Below, in pieces: positions 53,848-63,916 of a stretch of DNA of 64,000 nucleotides (position 1 is the first letter of the stretch; each line of letters opens with the position of its first letter). The DNA is from an uncultured bacterium (lineage in GTDB: Bacteria > Bacillota_I > Bacilli_A > RFN20 > CAG-826). The position numbers and the translations under genes were made by a program. A model generated the notes under the pieces. The model ran no database searches and was not told where the DNA came from. It worked only from the letters and a program-made list of their open reading frames with translations. The DNA is taken from positions 333,064-397,063 of the forward strand of contig CASDWE010000002.1 in assembly GCA_949284685.1 (NCBI GenBank), given 5' to 3'.

Positions 53848-55212
53848 ATGGAAAAAGAAAAAACATTAAATAAAGTCATCGAAGTCAAAGACTTATCTTT
53901 AGGATTCGTTACTCGTGGTCATAAAAGTCATGTTTTAAGAGATATTTTCCTTGATATTTATGAAGGGGAAACATTAGCAATTGTTGGTGAATCTGGTTCA
54001 GGAAAATCAGTTTTTACCAAAACTTTTACTGGCATGTTAGATTCTAATGGTTTTATAAGCAGTGGATCTATTATGTTTGAAGGAAAAGATTTGGTTCAAA
54101 TCAAAAACAATAAAGATTGGCTTAACATTCGCGGAAGAAAAATAGCTACAATTTTCCAAGATCCTATGACAAGTTTAAATCCTTTGTTTTCTATTGGATA
54201 TCAAATAAGTGAAGTTTTAAGATTACATTCCAAACCTTCAAAAGAAGAAATTAAAGAATATCGTGAACGTCGCAAAAACGAGAAATTAGTGGAAAAATCT
54301 AAACTTCAAGGTATGTCTAGCGATGAAAGAAAGGACTACTTTGAAAATAAAAAGATTAAAAAAAGTGAACTTTTACAAGAAAATTATGAACAATTGTTAA
54401 AAAAAGAAACAAAAGTTAATTTTTTAACCAAACTTTTAGTTAAATTAGAAGCGATTCGTTTAACTAACAACCAAATTAAAGGCAAACCTCATGGAATGTC
54501 AGCACGTCAAGCAAAAAAAGAAGCTATTGAATTGTTAAGAAAAGTTAAAATTCCTAATGCTGAAAAACGTTATAAAGATTATCCATATCAATATTCTGGT
54601 GGTATGAGACAAAGAGTTGTTATCGCTATTGCTCTTGCTTGCCATCCTAAAGTGTTAATTTGTGATGAACCTACAACGGCTTTAGATGTTACTGTTCAAA
54701 GCCAAATTCTTCAATTAATTAAAGAACTTCAACAAGAATATAATTGGACAACAATATTTATTACCCACGATTTGGGTGTTGTCGCAAATATTGCAGATCG
54801 TATCGCTGTTATGTATGGTGGCGAAATTGTTGAATATGGAACAGCGGAAGATATTTTCTATCGTCCAGAGCATCCATATACATGGGCATTGCTTTCTTCT
54901 TTACCACAATTAGGAAGCAAAGACGAACCGTTAAATTATATTCCAGGAAATCCACCTTCATTTGCAAAAGAACTTATTGGCGATCCATTTGCAGAAAGAA
55001 ACCAATATGCTTTAGCAATTGATTTTATTAGTAATCCACCAATGATTCAAGTTAGTCCTACTCATTCTGTTAAGACATGGTTATTGGATAAACGTGCACC
55101 TAAAGTTACTAAACCTAAAGTTATTTTAGAGTTACGTCAAAGAATGAAACGGGCTGCTGATGAATTGTTAAAAGAAAATAACATTAAAGGAGAAATAGAA
55201 AATGAAAAATAA
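53848..55212 (+). CDS. oppD: oligopeptide ABC transporter ATPase OppD, with large insertion
   Basis: 454 residues against about 330-360 in the family. Walker [11 protein letters not shown] (about 47-56), Q-loop [13 protein letters not shown] (about 102-114), signature YSGGMRQR (about 249-256), Walker [12 protein letters not shown] and H-loop ITHDLG are intact. Between Q-loop and signature lies a charged helical insertion of about 90 residues (about 130-220). The C-terminal oligopeptide domain has the [14 protein letters not shown] segment but no clear Cys cluster of the iron-sulfur kind. A GTG one codon earlier is an alternative start. It overlaps oppF by 11 bases. Confidence 0.92.
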   Translation: MEKEKTLNKVIEVKDLSLGFVTRGHKSHVLRDIFLDIYEGETLAIVGESGSGKSVFTKTFTGMLDSNGFISSGSIMFEGKDLVQIKNNKDWLNIRGRKIATIFQDPMTSLNPLFSIGYQISEVLRLHSKPSKEEIKEYRERRKNEKLVEKSKLQGMSSDERKDYFENKKIKKSELLQENYEQLLKKETKVNFLTKLLVKLEAIRLTNNQIKGKPHGMSARQAKKEAIELLRKVKIPNAEKRYKDYPYQYSGGMRQRVVIAIALACHPKVLICDEPTTALDVTVQSQILQLIKELQQEYNWTTIFITHDLGVVANIADRIAVMYGGEIVEYGTAEDIFYRPEHPYTWALLSSLPQLGSKDEPLNYIPGNPPSFAKELIGDPFAERNQYALAIDFISNPPMIQVSPTHSVKTWLLDKRAPKVTKPKVILELRQRMKRAADELLKENNIKGEIENEK

Positions 55213-56263
55213 AAAGAATATCAAACATATTTCTTCTTTAGCGGAAAAATTGCATTTAAATAAAAAAAGATATCAACCAGAAGTTGATGAATTTGCGGTT
55301 TCTCAAAAAGAAAATCCTGATGATATCATCGTCAAAATGAAAGATGTAAAAATTTCATTTAAGACGGGCGGTACAGAACGAGTAATTATAAATCATCTAG
55401 ATTTAAATATACGTCGTGGTGAGATTTTAGGTTTAGTTGGTGAATCTGGTTCAGGAAAAACCACTATTGGACGTGCTATCATTCGCATTAATCCTGTTAG
55501 AAGTGGTGTTATTACTTATAATAACATTCCTATTTCTGGAAAAATTTCAAAAGAAAGAGCAAAACTTTTAAAAACCAAAATCCAAATGATTTTCCAAGAT
55601 CCTAGTGCTTCATTAAATGAAAGAGCTAATATTGATTATATTGTCAGCGAAGGCTTAAAAGCTTATCACATGTATGATAATGAAGAAGATCGTTTAAATA
55701 AAATAAGCGATATTATGGAAAAGGTTGGTTTAAGACCTGAATATTTAAATCGTTATCCACATGAATTTTCAGGTGGTCAAAGACAAAGAATTGGTATTGC
55801 AAGATGCATGGTAATGAATCCAGAATTTGTTATAGCTGACGAACCAATTAGTGCACTTGATATGTCGATACGTGCACAAGTTTTAAATCTCATTCGAGAA
55901 TTTAAAGAACGCAATAATTTAACAGTGTTATTTATCGCTCATGACTTAAGTATTGTCAAATATATTTCTGATCGTATTGCTGTAATTTATGCTGGTAAAT
56001 TAGTGGAATTAGCACCTGCTGAAAGATTATTTGCAGCACCTTTACATCCATACACTAAATCATTATTAAGTGCAGTGCCTATTCCCGATCCACAAATAGA
56101 AAAACGAAAAAAGATAGTTGTATATGATCCTTTAATGCACGATTATACAGAAGATGATGTCCCACAATTTTATGAAGTTGAGGAAGGACATTTTGTACGC
56201 GCAAACAAAATAGAATTAGAAGAATATAAAAAAGAATTGTCAAAGATAGGAGGTAAGAAATAA
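55202..56263 (+). CDS. oppF: oligopeptide ABC transporter ATPase OppF
   Basis: 353 residues. N-terminal basic extension of about 45 residues, then ATPase motifs: Walker [16 protein letters not shown]-loop [16 protein letters not shown], signature [14 protein letters not shown], Walker [12 protein letters not shown] and H-loop IAHDLSIV. C-terminal [21 protein letters not shown] is the usual Opp/Dpp end. AAAGGAG precedes the ATG inside oppD. The stop overlaps the next ATG by one base (TAATG), joining the transporter to the leucine-rich-repeat gene. Confidence 0.94.
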   Translation: MKNKKNIKHISSLAEKLHLNKKRYQPEVDEFAVSQKENPDDIIVKMKDVKISFKTGGTERVIINHLDLNIRRGEILGLVGESGSGKTTIGRAIIRINPVRSGVITYNNIPISGKISKERAKLLKTKIQMIFQDPSASLNERANIDYIVSEGLKAYHMYDNEEDRLNKISDIMEKVGLRPEYLNRYPHEFSGGQRQRIGIARCMVMNPEFVIADEPISALDMSIRAQVLNLIREFKERNNLTVLFIAHDLSIVKYISDRIAVIYAGKLVELAPAERLFAAPLHPYTKSLLSAVPIPDPQIEKRKKIVVYDPLMHDYTEDDVPQFYEVEEGHFVRANKIELEEYKKELSKIGGKK

Positions 56264-58329
56264 TGCCAGAAATTGATAAATTTCAACTAATGGAAGTTAA
56301 AACAAAAAAACAGCAAGAAGAATTTTTAAGAATGCAAAAAAATAAAAAACGCAACTACATTGTTGGCTTTTCCGTTTTAGGTGTTGTTATTATTCTTTTG
56401 ACAGTTATTTATTCTTTGGCTGCTAATGTTTGGCTTGTCAACTTATCTAATATGCAATATGTTGAGTATTCTTATAGTGCAAATGCGGAAAATCCCACCG
56501 CAACAATTACAAGGCTAAAACCAGACAGTGGTTATCCAAGCAATTTTACTATTCCTAGTGAAGTTAATGGTATGCCTGTTACTGCAATTAATGCTTCCGC
56601 TTTTGATGGATGTGAACGTTTAACATCTATAACAATTCCAGACAGCGTCACTTCAATTGGCGAATATGCTTTCGCTAATTGTTCTAATCTTGCAACAATC
56701 AATTTCTCTAAAAATATTACCTCTTTAGGTATTGGAGCTTTTTATAACACACCATTTTTAAATAATCTTCCAGATGATGATATAACAGTTATTTCATCAA
56801 TCTTATTCAAAATAGGGGAGAATATGATTACTGAAAATACTGTTGTCTTAAATAGTGAAGAATCAACGATACCTACTAAATATCAAAATGATAATTACAA
56901 TATCGTTTATCTTGATACTGATGAATATGATATTAGTGTTTGGTCTGATGGTTTATTTGCAAATATGGAAGGACTTGTTTATATTGAGATTCCTTTATAT
57001 TTAAAAGATATTCCTACTAATACTTTTAATGGATGCATTAATCTTGAGGGTGTGAATTTACCAGATTCTGTTACATCAATTGGAAATTCCGCTTTTAATG
57101 GATGCACTAGTTTAATTGATATCGAAATTGGTGAATCGGTTGTTAGCATCGGTGATTATAGTTTTGCTAATACTGGTGTTTCTAAAATAGATTTGCCTGT
57201 CTCAATGGTAAATATTGGTTCACATGCTTTTGAAGGATGTACACGTATTGAAGAATTTGTTTGGCCAGGAAATCTTTCTTCTATTCCGAGTCATATTTTT
57301 AATAATTGTACTAATTTAAAATCATTCTCATTTGATGGTAATGGTTTTGAAGCAACAAGATCAATAGGGCAATATGCTTTTGCTAATACCGCAATTGAAT
57401 CATTTGATATTCCTAAAAATGTTTCAGTTATTTCTGCTAATTTATTTGCAGGAAATTCTGCATTAGAAATAGTTAGAATGTATGAAGGAAAAGTCACATA
57501 TGATAAACATGGTTTATCTACCACAACAGGCATTGTTCGTATTGACGTTGGTGCATTTGATAAATGTACAAATTTAAAAAGTATTATTTTATACGATGAT
57601 AATTATCATAACGTCACTAACACTAACGTTATTACTCTTCCTGACACAGTTTCAAATTTGGCTTCTAATGGTTCAATATTTGCAGATGATACTTCTATAA
57701 CTAATGTTTTTATTCCTTATACAATTAAAGAAACAGCTTATCAAATGTTTTCTAATAACACATCTTTAAAAAATGTTACATTTGAAACTAGACGTGTTGG
57801 AATGAATATCGAAGGTATTGAATCTATTTCTTATCGCAGTTTTTATAATTGCACTAGTATCGAAGAACTTGTTTTACCAAATACAGTTGATGAAATTGAA
57901 GATTCGGCTTTTGAAAATATGACATCTTTAAAAACTATCATCATGCCGGATTCAACTAGCGAATTAACCGCTATTAATGTAAGAACATTTTATAATTGTG
58001 AAAATTTGCAGTCACTCAATTTAAGTGAGAATGTTTATATTTTTAGAGAATATTCTTTCCATCATAATTACAATTTAGAATATGTTTATATTCCATATAA
58101 CGTATCGAATCGTATTACTTTAGATCGTTATGCTTTCACTCAATGTCGTCCACAAAACGCTGATGGAACATATTCTTCACGTATGCCAATTTATTTAGAA
58201 GTTGTTGAAGAAGATACGTCATCAACACGTGTTCAAGATGGATGGTATGATGATTCGTGCGTTGTTTATTTTTTGGGTGAATGGGAATTTGGTAGTGATG
58301 GAAAACCTGTTCCATTAGTGGAAAAGTAA
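56263..58329 (+). CDS. membrane-anchored BspA-type leucine-rich-repeat protein
   Basis: 688 residues. Cytoplasmic N-terminus of about 30 residues, one membrane segment (about 32-54) and a large outer region built of BspA/TpLRR-type (LRR_5) repeats, for example LTSITIPDSVTSIGEYAFAN and LEGVNLPDSVTSIGNSAFNG, with at least ten recognisable units up to about residue 650. Such proteins bind other proteins or host matrix. The gene has AGGAGG within the end of oppF and starts on the oppF stop codon, so it is translated with the transporter. This suggests a surface partner of the peptide importer, though the link could be only shared regulation. Confidence 0.88.
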   Translation: MPEIDKFQLMEVKTKKQQEEFLRMQKNKKRNYIVGFSVLGVVIILLTVIYSLAANVWLVNLSNMQYVEYSYSANAENPTATITRLKPDSGYPSNFTIPSEVNGMPVTAINASAFDGCERLTSITIPDSVTSIGEYAFANCSNLATINFSKNITSLGIGAFYNTPFLNNLPDDDITVISSILFKIGENMITENTVVLNSEESTIPTKYQNDNYNIVYLDTDEYDISVWSDGLFANMEGLVYIEIPLYLKDIPTNTFNGCINLEGVNLPDSVTSIGNSAFNGCTSLIDIEIGESVVSIGDYSFANTGVSKIDLPVSMVNIGSHAFEGCTRIEEFVWPGNLSSIPSHIFNNCTNLKSFSFDGNGFEATRSIGQYAFANTAIESFDIPKNVSVISANLFAGNSALEIVRMYEGKVTYDKHGLSTTTGIVRIDVGAFDKCTNLKSIILYDDNYHNVTNTNVITLPDTVSNLASNGSIFADDTSITNVFIPYTIKETAYQMFSNNTSLKNVTFETRRVGMNIEGIESISYRSFYNCTSIEELVLPNTVDEIEDSAFENMTSLKTIIMPDSTSELTAINVRTFYNCENLQSLNLSENVYIFREYSFHHNYNLEYVYIPYNVSNRITLDRYAFTQCRPQNADGTYSSRMPIYLEVVEEDTSSTRVQDGWYDDSCVVYFLGEWEFGSDGKPVPLVEK

Positions 58330-58341
58330 TGGAGGTAATAT

Positions 58342-59289
58342 ATGAAAAAAAATATAAAATTATTATTATTGACTCCTGTTCTTCTTGGTCTATTAGCGGG
58401 GTGTGATCAAAATAGCAATACGTCAACATCTAATAACTATGTTTATGATTGGACCGAAAGTGATTTGTTATTGATGAATGATTATTTAGGTGAAGGCAAT
58501 ATAATACCATTTGATCCTTCTTTGTTTTATACATCAATATCCTTATATACTAGTTCATCACAAGTTTCCACTAGCAATTATTTGTTAACATATTATTTCA
58601 CCACGAATGTTTTAGCGTTAACTTATGAAACCGCTAACGTGGAAATAGTTGATGACTATTATAATTTTGTTTTAACAAATTATGGTGAAACTTTTGTTAT
58701 AGATAAAGAATTACAAACAGCAAATAGTGAGCAAGAAAAAATTTATTATTTATATAAACAATTAGATAATACCAGCACTATTAATTCGCGTTTTTATTTA
58801 AATATTTATTATGATGATAATTTATCTTGTTTAACTGTAGATGCTTATATTGATACAAAATATCTTTCTACATCATGGCCTAATCAAAATAATCAAGATG
58901 CAATTTTAATATCTGATTTATTAATGTTAGATCGCGAATATGCTTCTTTGTTTGAGTTTGAACCAATGTATTTAAATAATGTATCTTATGCATGTTATAC
59001 GTTTAATGGATACCCTTATGTTGATATTGATATTCATTGCGAATATAATACTAGCCACGATGAAGAAGATGTATCAATTGCCTGTATTGAAGATTTTATT
59101 AGTCAACTATTAGCAAAAAATTATTTACTCGATAGTGCAAATTCAACAGCAGAATATGATAACTATTATCAAATCATTTATGATGATGATAATGAACCTT
59201 TATTTGCAATTGATTGTTATGTTAGTACTTATTTTTCATCAAACAATAATACTTGGAAATTTAATGTATTGTTTTATATCAGTTATTAA
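58342..59289 (+). CDS. lipoprotein of unknown function, end of opp operon
   Basis: 315 residues. Signal peptide MKKNIKLLLL with lipobox LLAGC (Cys about residue 21) and a Ser/Thr/Asn-rich tether. The mature part is acidic and very rich in Tyr, Asn and Asp; no domain recognised. ATGGAGGTAATAT precedes the ATG, 12 bases after the repeat protein gene. As last gene of the opp operon it may be an accessory surface protein. No clear terminator follows in the 58-base gap before the convergent flippase gene. Confidence 0.83.
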   Translation: MKKNIKLLLLTPVLLGLLAGCDQNSNTSTSNNYVYDWTESDLLLMNDYLGEGNIIPFDPSLFYTSISLYTSSSQVSTSNYLLTYYFTTNVLALTYETANVEIVDDYYNFVLTNYGETFVIDKELQTANSEQEKIYYLYKQLDNTSTINSRFYLNIYYDDNLSCLTVDAYIDTKYLSTSWPNQNNQDAILISDLLMLDREYASLFEFEPMYLNNVSYACYTFNGYPYVDIDIHCEYNTSHDEEDVSIACIEDFISQLLAKNYLLDSANSTAEYDNYYQIIYDDDNEPLFAIDCYVSTYFSSNNNTWKFNVLFYISY

Positions 59290-59347
59290 TAAATAAATTA
59301 AAAATACTTAGTTTTTGCAATAATATTATTTTATTTTGATGTTGTTT

Positions 59348-60838
59348 TTATTTTACAGTTTTCTTTTTAAAAAAAGACATTACTAAATCCTCTTTTAAGA
59401 AAAATAATGTCAATAGATATATGATGGCGTCAATAGCCACAACAACAGCAAGTGTGAGTATGTAACTATTAGTAATGCTTAGTTGTTCAGCGTATAAATT
59501 TTCTATTGGGAAAACAATAACTAACAAAATACTTGCGACACATATTATTGCATTTGCGATAAGTAGTTTTAATGTATTAATGTTAAATAAAGCTTTTTTA
59601 ATCCAATCAAACGACATAGCGATTAATGCAAATAATAGTAAGGCATCAATTATCATTGTTGAAATCGCAACACCGATATGTGGAGAATCTTTGAAAATAA
59701 ATAAACCGAATATTAACGAACAGCCAATATTTAATAAAGTAGCAATTAATATTGAAAACAAATAATATTTTTCTTTTTTTGCTGGCAAAAGTATTTGGCC
59801 ATAAATAATATCACCAATCGAATATGTTAACATCATAAATGAAAGAGATATTAAAACGATATCCGCGCCATCATAACCTTGTTCTCCGGCGATTAAGGTA
59901 CATATTTGGTTAGATAATGTTGACATAGTTACAATTGCTGGCAAAACAATAAATAAACAAATATTAATTGAATATTTTAATAAACGACGAAAATAGGATT
60001 TATCTTCTTGGATATATAAATGTGCTGCTCGAGGTATGAATACCGTGGAAAGGTTAGCAATTATTGCAATAATTATATCTATTCCTTTAATACCAACAGA
60101 ATATGATGCGACCGCAGTTTTGTTTGTATCTAAAAAGCCTAAAATAAAAGTATCGCTTTGATTATATAAAGCCAAAACCATTGAAAGAGAAAATAATGTT
60201 AATAAAGGCTTAAAATATTGTTTGAAATTATATGGCATTGTTTTTAAAAAAGATATTTTGCCTTTTAAATATATGACATTAGCAATTGAAATAATTAATG
60301 TTAATCCAGCGGTAATTAAAGCATAAATATATACATCATCAGGATTTTTAACTAACACAATAATTAAAATTGCACTTAATGTTAAAACCAATATTGATCT
60401 TATCGACATATAAACTTGCTTTTCTAAGGCAATAAAAATCCATTCAAATGAAAAAGCTCCAGTAATAAAATTTAAAGATAATAAAAATATAATACCTTTG
60501 ACATCAAAAAGCTGTGGAACAGAAAAAACAAAAATACACATAAAGCCAAAAGATAAAGAAGTTGCAATACCTTGTAAAATAAAGAAAGCTTGTGCTTTGT
60601 TTGATAGAAGTTCTTTATTATCTCTTACTTTAACACATTCGCGGATAGCTAAATTTGGAATACCAATTTTTGCTAAAATTAAAAAATAGTATACAAAGGT
60701 ATTTGCCCAAGTATACGCCCCAAAAACATCATCACCTAATACACGACAAACATAAGGAAAAGTAATAAATGATAGTATCGTTAACGCTACTGTTCGGATT
60801 AAATTTATAATTACATTAACGCGAATGTTATTGTTCAT
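59348..60838 (-). CDS. Wzx-type polysaccharide flippase
   Basis: 496 residues with about 14 hydrophobic segments. Opens with VIINLIRTVALTILSFITFPYVCRVL (landmark LSFITFPYVCRVLG), then YTWANTFVYYFLILAKIGIP and AIRECVKVRDNKELLS, all typical of polysaccharide transporters of the MOP superfamily. It would turn lipid-linked repeat units across the membrane. Last gene of a three-gene minus-strand operon with two glycosyltransferases; its start overlaps the upstream gene by 11 bases. Confidence 0.92.
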   Translation of the reverse strand: MNNNIRVNVIINLIRTVALTILSFITFPYVCRVLGDDVFGAYTWANTFVYYFLILAKIGIPNLAIRECVKVRDNKELLSNKAQAFFILQGIATSLSFGFMCIFVFSVPQLFDVKGIIFLLSLNFITGAFSFEWIFIALEKQVYMSIRSILVLTLSAILIIVLVKNPDDVYIYALITAGLTLIISIANVIYLKGKISFLKTMPYNFKQYFKPLLTLFSLSMVLALYNQSDTFILGFLDTNKTAVASYSVGIKGIDIIIAIIANLSTVFIPRAAHLYIQEDKSYFRRLLKYSINICLFIVLPAIVTMSTLSNQICTLIAGEQGYDGADIVLISLSFMMLTYSIGDIIYGQILLPAKKEKYYLFSILIATLLNIGCSLIFGLFIFKDSPHIGVAISTMIIDALLLFALIAMSFDWIKKALFNINTLKLLIANAIICVASILLVIVFPIENLYAEQLSITNSYILTLAVVVAIDAIIYLLTLFFLKEDLVMSFFKKKTVK

Positions 60839-62000
60839 CTTTAAAAACCTTTTCTAAAAAGTCGTTAACTTTTTTATTAACAGCTTCTAATGAAAAATTA
60901 TCTAAGACAATTTCTTTAGCTTTTGTAGCTATTTCTTTATTTAATTCATCATCATTAGTAATTACTTTTTCCATTGCTTCATATAAATCGTCGATATTTG
61001 ATGATTTGCACCAGACAATTTCCTGTGGAAAATATTTAATTAATTTAGAATTTTTAACCGATATTGTTATAGTTCCACTACAAGAATATTCTAATGTTTT
61101 GCTTGGAATAGAGAAGTGATCTAAATCTTCACTAAATGGACGAGGATTTATATTTGCAACTGCATATTTTTCATAATATAAAACATCATCATAGCTTAAA
61201 GTGTATAAGTATCGAATATTATGGCAATCTTTTATTTTATTGAATAAATATTGTTCATCAGCGTGATGTCCAGCAATTAATAAATAATAATTAGGATATT
61301 TAATATTTATTTTTTTGAATGCTTCAATTAGATTATATATTCCATATCTTTCCATTATCGCACCCGCAAAGAAGAAATATTTAATCGCTAATTTGTCTTT
61401 TTCAAAAGTATGTTTTTCTTCAACAATTCCCTCGTTGACTAAATATGGTTTATTGTTCGTGTTATATAAATCATTTAATTCTCGTGTCAGTGCAATATAT
61501 GCATCATATTGGTTTGTATTGTTTAATATGAATGTTGTATATGACTTTCTTGTATTTGATATATTTGAAGGAGAATCAGTTAATAATCCAACGACACGAA
61601 TTTTTTTCTTTTTCAAGACATGTTTTAGATAATAAACAATACTCATGTTAATAGTGTCAGTAAAAATGATCGTATTTTTATCTGCGATTTCATTAATGAG
61701 CTGATAAATTTGTCTAAGACAAGAATTAATTCTAATAAATACGTTTCTAGCTATTGATAAGTAATGCCAAGTTATGTTATTTTCAATTTTTATATCTTTA
61801 GGCAATCTTTTTAATGAACACAAATTTCTTGAAAAGGGACGAATACTTATTACATCAACAAAATTATTTATCGCTAATGAACGAATGAATTTATTATGAA
61901 AATTTTGATTCGATGGATTTGGTTTAATTTTCCAATATTCCATATAATCAACATAGTCTTCTTCATTCATTGTTGTAGTGATATAAATTATCTTTTTCAT
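60828..62000 (-). CDS. glycosyltransferase, GT4-like
   Basis: 390 residues. GT-B fold: C-terminal half has FFFAGAIMERYGIYNLIEAF, YYLLIAGHHADEQYLFNKI, and ANINPRPFSEDLDHFSIPSKTLEYSCSG (landmarks NPRPFSEDL and SIPSKTLEY) where the donor sugar binds. The N-terminal acceptor half begins IIYITTTMNEEDYVDYMEYW. Donor and acceptor cannot be told. It overlaps its upstream neighbour by four bases (ATGA) and the flippase by 11. Confidence 0.85.
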   Translation of the reverse strand: MKKIIYITTTMNEEDYVDYMEYWKIKPNPSNQNFHNKFIRSLAINNFVDVISIRPFSRNLCSLKRLPKDIKIENNITWHYLSIARNVFIRINSCLRQIYQLINEIADKNTIIFTDTINMSIVYYLKHVLKKKKIRVVGLLTDSPSNISNTRKSYTTFILNNTNQYDAYIALTRELNDLYNTNNKPYLVNEGIVEEKHTFEKDKLAIKYFFFAGAIMERYGIYNLIEAFKKINIKYPNYYLLIAGHHADEQYLFNKIKDCHNIRYLYTLSYDDVLYYEKYAVANINPRPFSEDLDHFSIPSKTLEYSCSGTITISVKNSKLIKYFPQEIVWCKSSNIDDLYEAMEKVITNDDELNKEIATKAKEIVLDNFSLEAVNKKVNDFLEKVFKDEQ

Positions 62001-63079
62001 TTTACTAACTCTTTAAATATTTTAATTATTTTTTCTGCTGATTTTTCAATTGTATTTTCTTTTGCAATTTTTAAACAATTAATTGACATATTATTATCAA
62101 CTTTATTCATGGCATTAACAATGTCTTTTTTGCTTTTTAAATCAACAACATAACCGTTAATGCCATCTTTTATTAAGTGATTAGCGCTTACAATACAATT
62201 CGATGCAATACATGGTATGCCTTGACCAAGAGCTTCATTAATCGTATGACAATAAATATCTTCTTTAGACAAGTTAATCAAAGCATCGCTTGCGCGATAA
62301 TATTTTATTAAATCTTGTTTAGATAAATAATCAATTATCCTAACATTATTTAAATTATGCTTTTTGATAAATGTTTTGTAATTATTTAAAAGTTTTCCAC
62401 TGCCAACTAAAAGAAGAAAATAATTAGGTAAATCTTTAAAAATATCCAGCAAAAACTCATTATTTTTTCTTTTTATAAATTGGCAAGGAGCAATAAATAC
62501 TTTTTTACCGGGCAAGTTTAATTCTTGTTTTAATAATTGCTTTTCTTTGGAATTAATTGGTTTATCTAATATTTCATTTTCATAAATCGTAGAATATGGA
62601 TAATTATAAATTTTATTTTCAGCACCATAATATTTTAAATATTTATCACTTTCAGGACATGGAGATAAATAAGATGAAGCAGTAGAGATATAATGTGTTT
62701 TGATTAATTTTTTAAAATAATTATCATTTTTAATAATTCCACCATTTATCATAAGAACCCAGGGAATATGTTTTTTATTTAAATAATTTATCGTTATCAT
62801 TTCACTTAAAGTAGAATAACCATTCATAACAATCAAATCATAATTATTATTTTTTATAATGTTTTTAATTTTAAAAGAAAAAGAATTTTCATCAGAAAAA
62901 TTACCTTTATCTATGATTTGGTATTTAAAATTCATTTTTTTATTAAAGTAAAATTTGTTATCTCTATTTTTAGCTTTTGATCGCTCAAAAATCACCTCAA
63001 TTGGCAATTCTTTATTAATTTGATTAAATAAATCAACTTTATAAGGAGCTGGATGATTAAATACGATTAAAATTTTCAT
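61997..63079 (-). CDS. glycosyltransferase family 4 protein
   Basis: 360 residues. Begins ILIVFNHPAPYKVDLFNQI, a common GT4 start. The C-terminal half has VFIAPCQFIKRKNNEFLLDI, LLLVGSGKLLNNY and DIYCHTINEALGQGIPCIAS with the conserved Glu pair region that binds the nucleotide sugar. First gene of the GT-GT-flippase operon. TATAAT lies about 12 bases before the ATG and no Shine-Dalgarno is present. Confidence 0.88.
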   Translation of the reverse strand: MKILIVFNHPAPYKVDLFNQINKELPIEVIFERSKAKNRDNKFYFNKKMNFKYQIIDKGNFSDENSFSFKIKNIIKNNNYDLIVMNGYSTLSEMITINYLNKKHIPWVLMINGGIIKNDNYFKKLIKTHYISTASSYLSPCPESDKYLKYYGAENKIYNYPYSTIYENEILDKPINSKEKQLLKQELNLPGKKVFIAPCQFIKRKNNEFLLDIFKDLPNYFLLLVGSGKLLNNYKTFIKKHNLNNVRIIDYLSKQDLIKYYRASDALINLSKEDIYCHTINEALGQGIPCIASNCIVSANHLIKDGINGYVVDLKSKKDIVNAMNKVDNNMSINCLKIAKENTIEKSAEKIIKIFKELVK

Positions 63080-63137
63080 ATCTAATAATAAATTATAATT
63101 TATTTAATCTATTTTATAAATAAACGAATAAAAATGA

Positions 63138-63143
63138 TAAAAT
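63138..63143 (+). promoter_or_regulatory. extended -10 box of ung
   Basis: TGATAAAAT (box 63138-63143) ends eight bases before the ATG at 63152. It overlaps an earlier in-frame ATG at 63134, which argues for the later start and a leaderless mRNA. Confidence 0.5.
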
Positions 63144-63151
63144 TATCTCAT

Positions 63152-63817
63152 ATGGAATTAACATGGAATGATTTTTTTAAACAAATTAAAGAAAAAGAAT
63201 ATTCGAAAAGTTTAAAAATGTTTTTAGATGAAGAATATAAAAATAAAATAATATATCCCCCTAGAAACGAAATGTTTAAAGCTTTTTTATTAGCGCCTGT
63301 TTCTAATTTAAAAGTTGTTATTATTGGGCAAGATCCATATCATGAACCTAATCAAGCTATGGGATTATGTTTTTCTGTTAGAAGTGGTGTAAAACTGCCC
63401 CCTTCATTAATAAACATATATAAAGAAATAGAAAATGAATATCATGTCGATATGTCTAAACAAGATGGAGACTTAACATATTTAGCAACGCAAGGATGCT
63501 TGTTATTAAATTCTATTTTAAGTGTAGAGAAAGGAAAGCCATTATCTCATAAAAGAGAGGAATATGATTTATTTTTTCAAGATGTTTTAAAATTTGTCAA
63601 TGATTTAGATAAACCAATTGTATTTATGCTTTGGGGAGGATATGCGAAAGGATTAGCAAAATATTTAAATAACCCAAATCATTTAATTTTGAAAGCTAAT
63701 CATCCATCTCCATTAAGCGCAAATAAAGGTGGATGGTTTAATAACAATCATTTTATTTTATGCAATGAATATTTAAAAAAACATAACATCGAAGAAATAA
63801 AATGGCATAAAAATTAA
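63152..63817 (+). CDS. ung: uracil-DNA glycosylase, family 1
   Basis: 221 residues from the ATG at 63152 (MELTWNDFFKQIKEKEYSK), which matches the family start; an ATG six codons earlier (63134) lies over an extended -10 box. Catalytic water-activating Asp in VVIIGQDPYHEPNQAMGLCF, GCLLLNSILSVEKGKPLSH, VFMLWGGYAKG and the DNA-binding loop HPSPLSANKGG are all present. Removes uracil from DNA in base-excision repair. It stands alone on the plus strand. Confidence 0.97.
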   Translation: MELTWNDFFKQIKEKEYSKSLKMFLDEEYKNKIIYPPRNEMFKAFLLAPVSNLKVVIIGQDPYHEPNQAMGLCFSVRSGVKLPPSLINIYKEIENEYHVDMSKQDGDLTYLATQGCLLLNSILSVEKGKPLSHKREEYDLFFQDVLKFVNDLDKPIVFMLWGGYAKGLAKYLNNPNHLILKANHPSPLSANKGGWFNNNHFILCNEYLKKHNIEEIKWHKN

Positions 63818-63916
63818 TCAACTATTTTTAATGCGATTATATTAATTGATAAAAAACAAAACTAATTTATAGCAATAGTAACAACGTAGTTAGTAAAACG
63901 CTGTCTATTTATCCAT

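Noticed and set aside
53848-55212. OppD length due to gene fusion or frameshift
   Set aside because: All ATPase motifs are in one frame and in order. The extra segment is a single in-frame insertion without a recognisable domain.
57291-57533. 80-residue minus-strand ORF within the repeat protein gene
   Set aside because: Shadow of the leucine-rich-repeat frame; no ribosome-binding site and no independent context.
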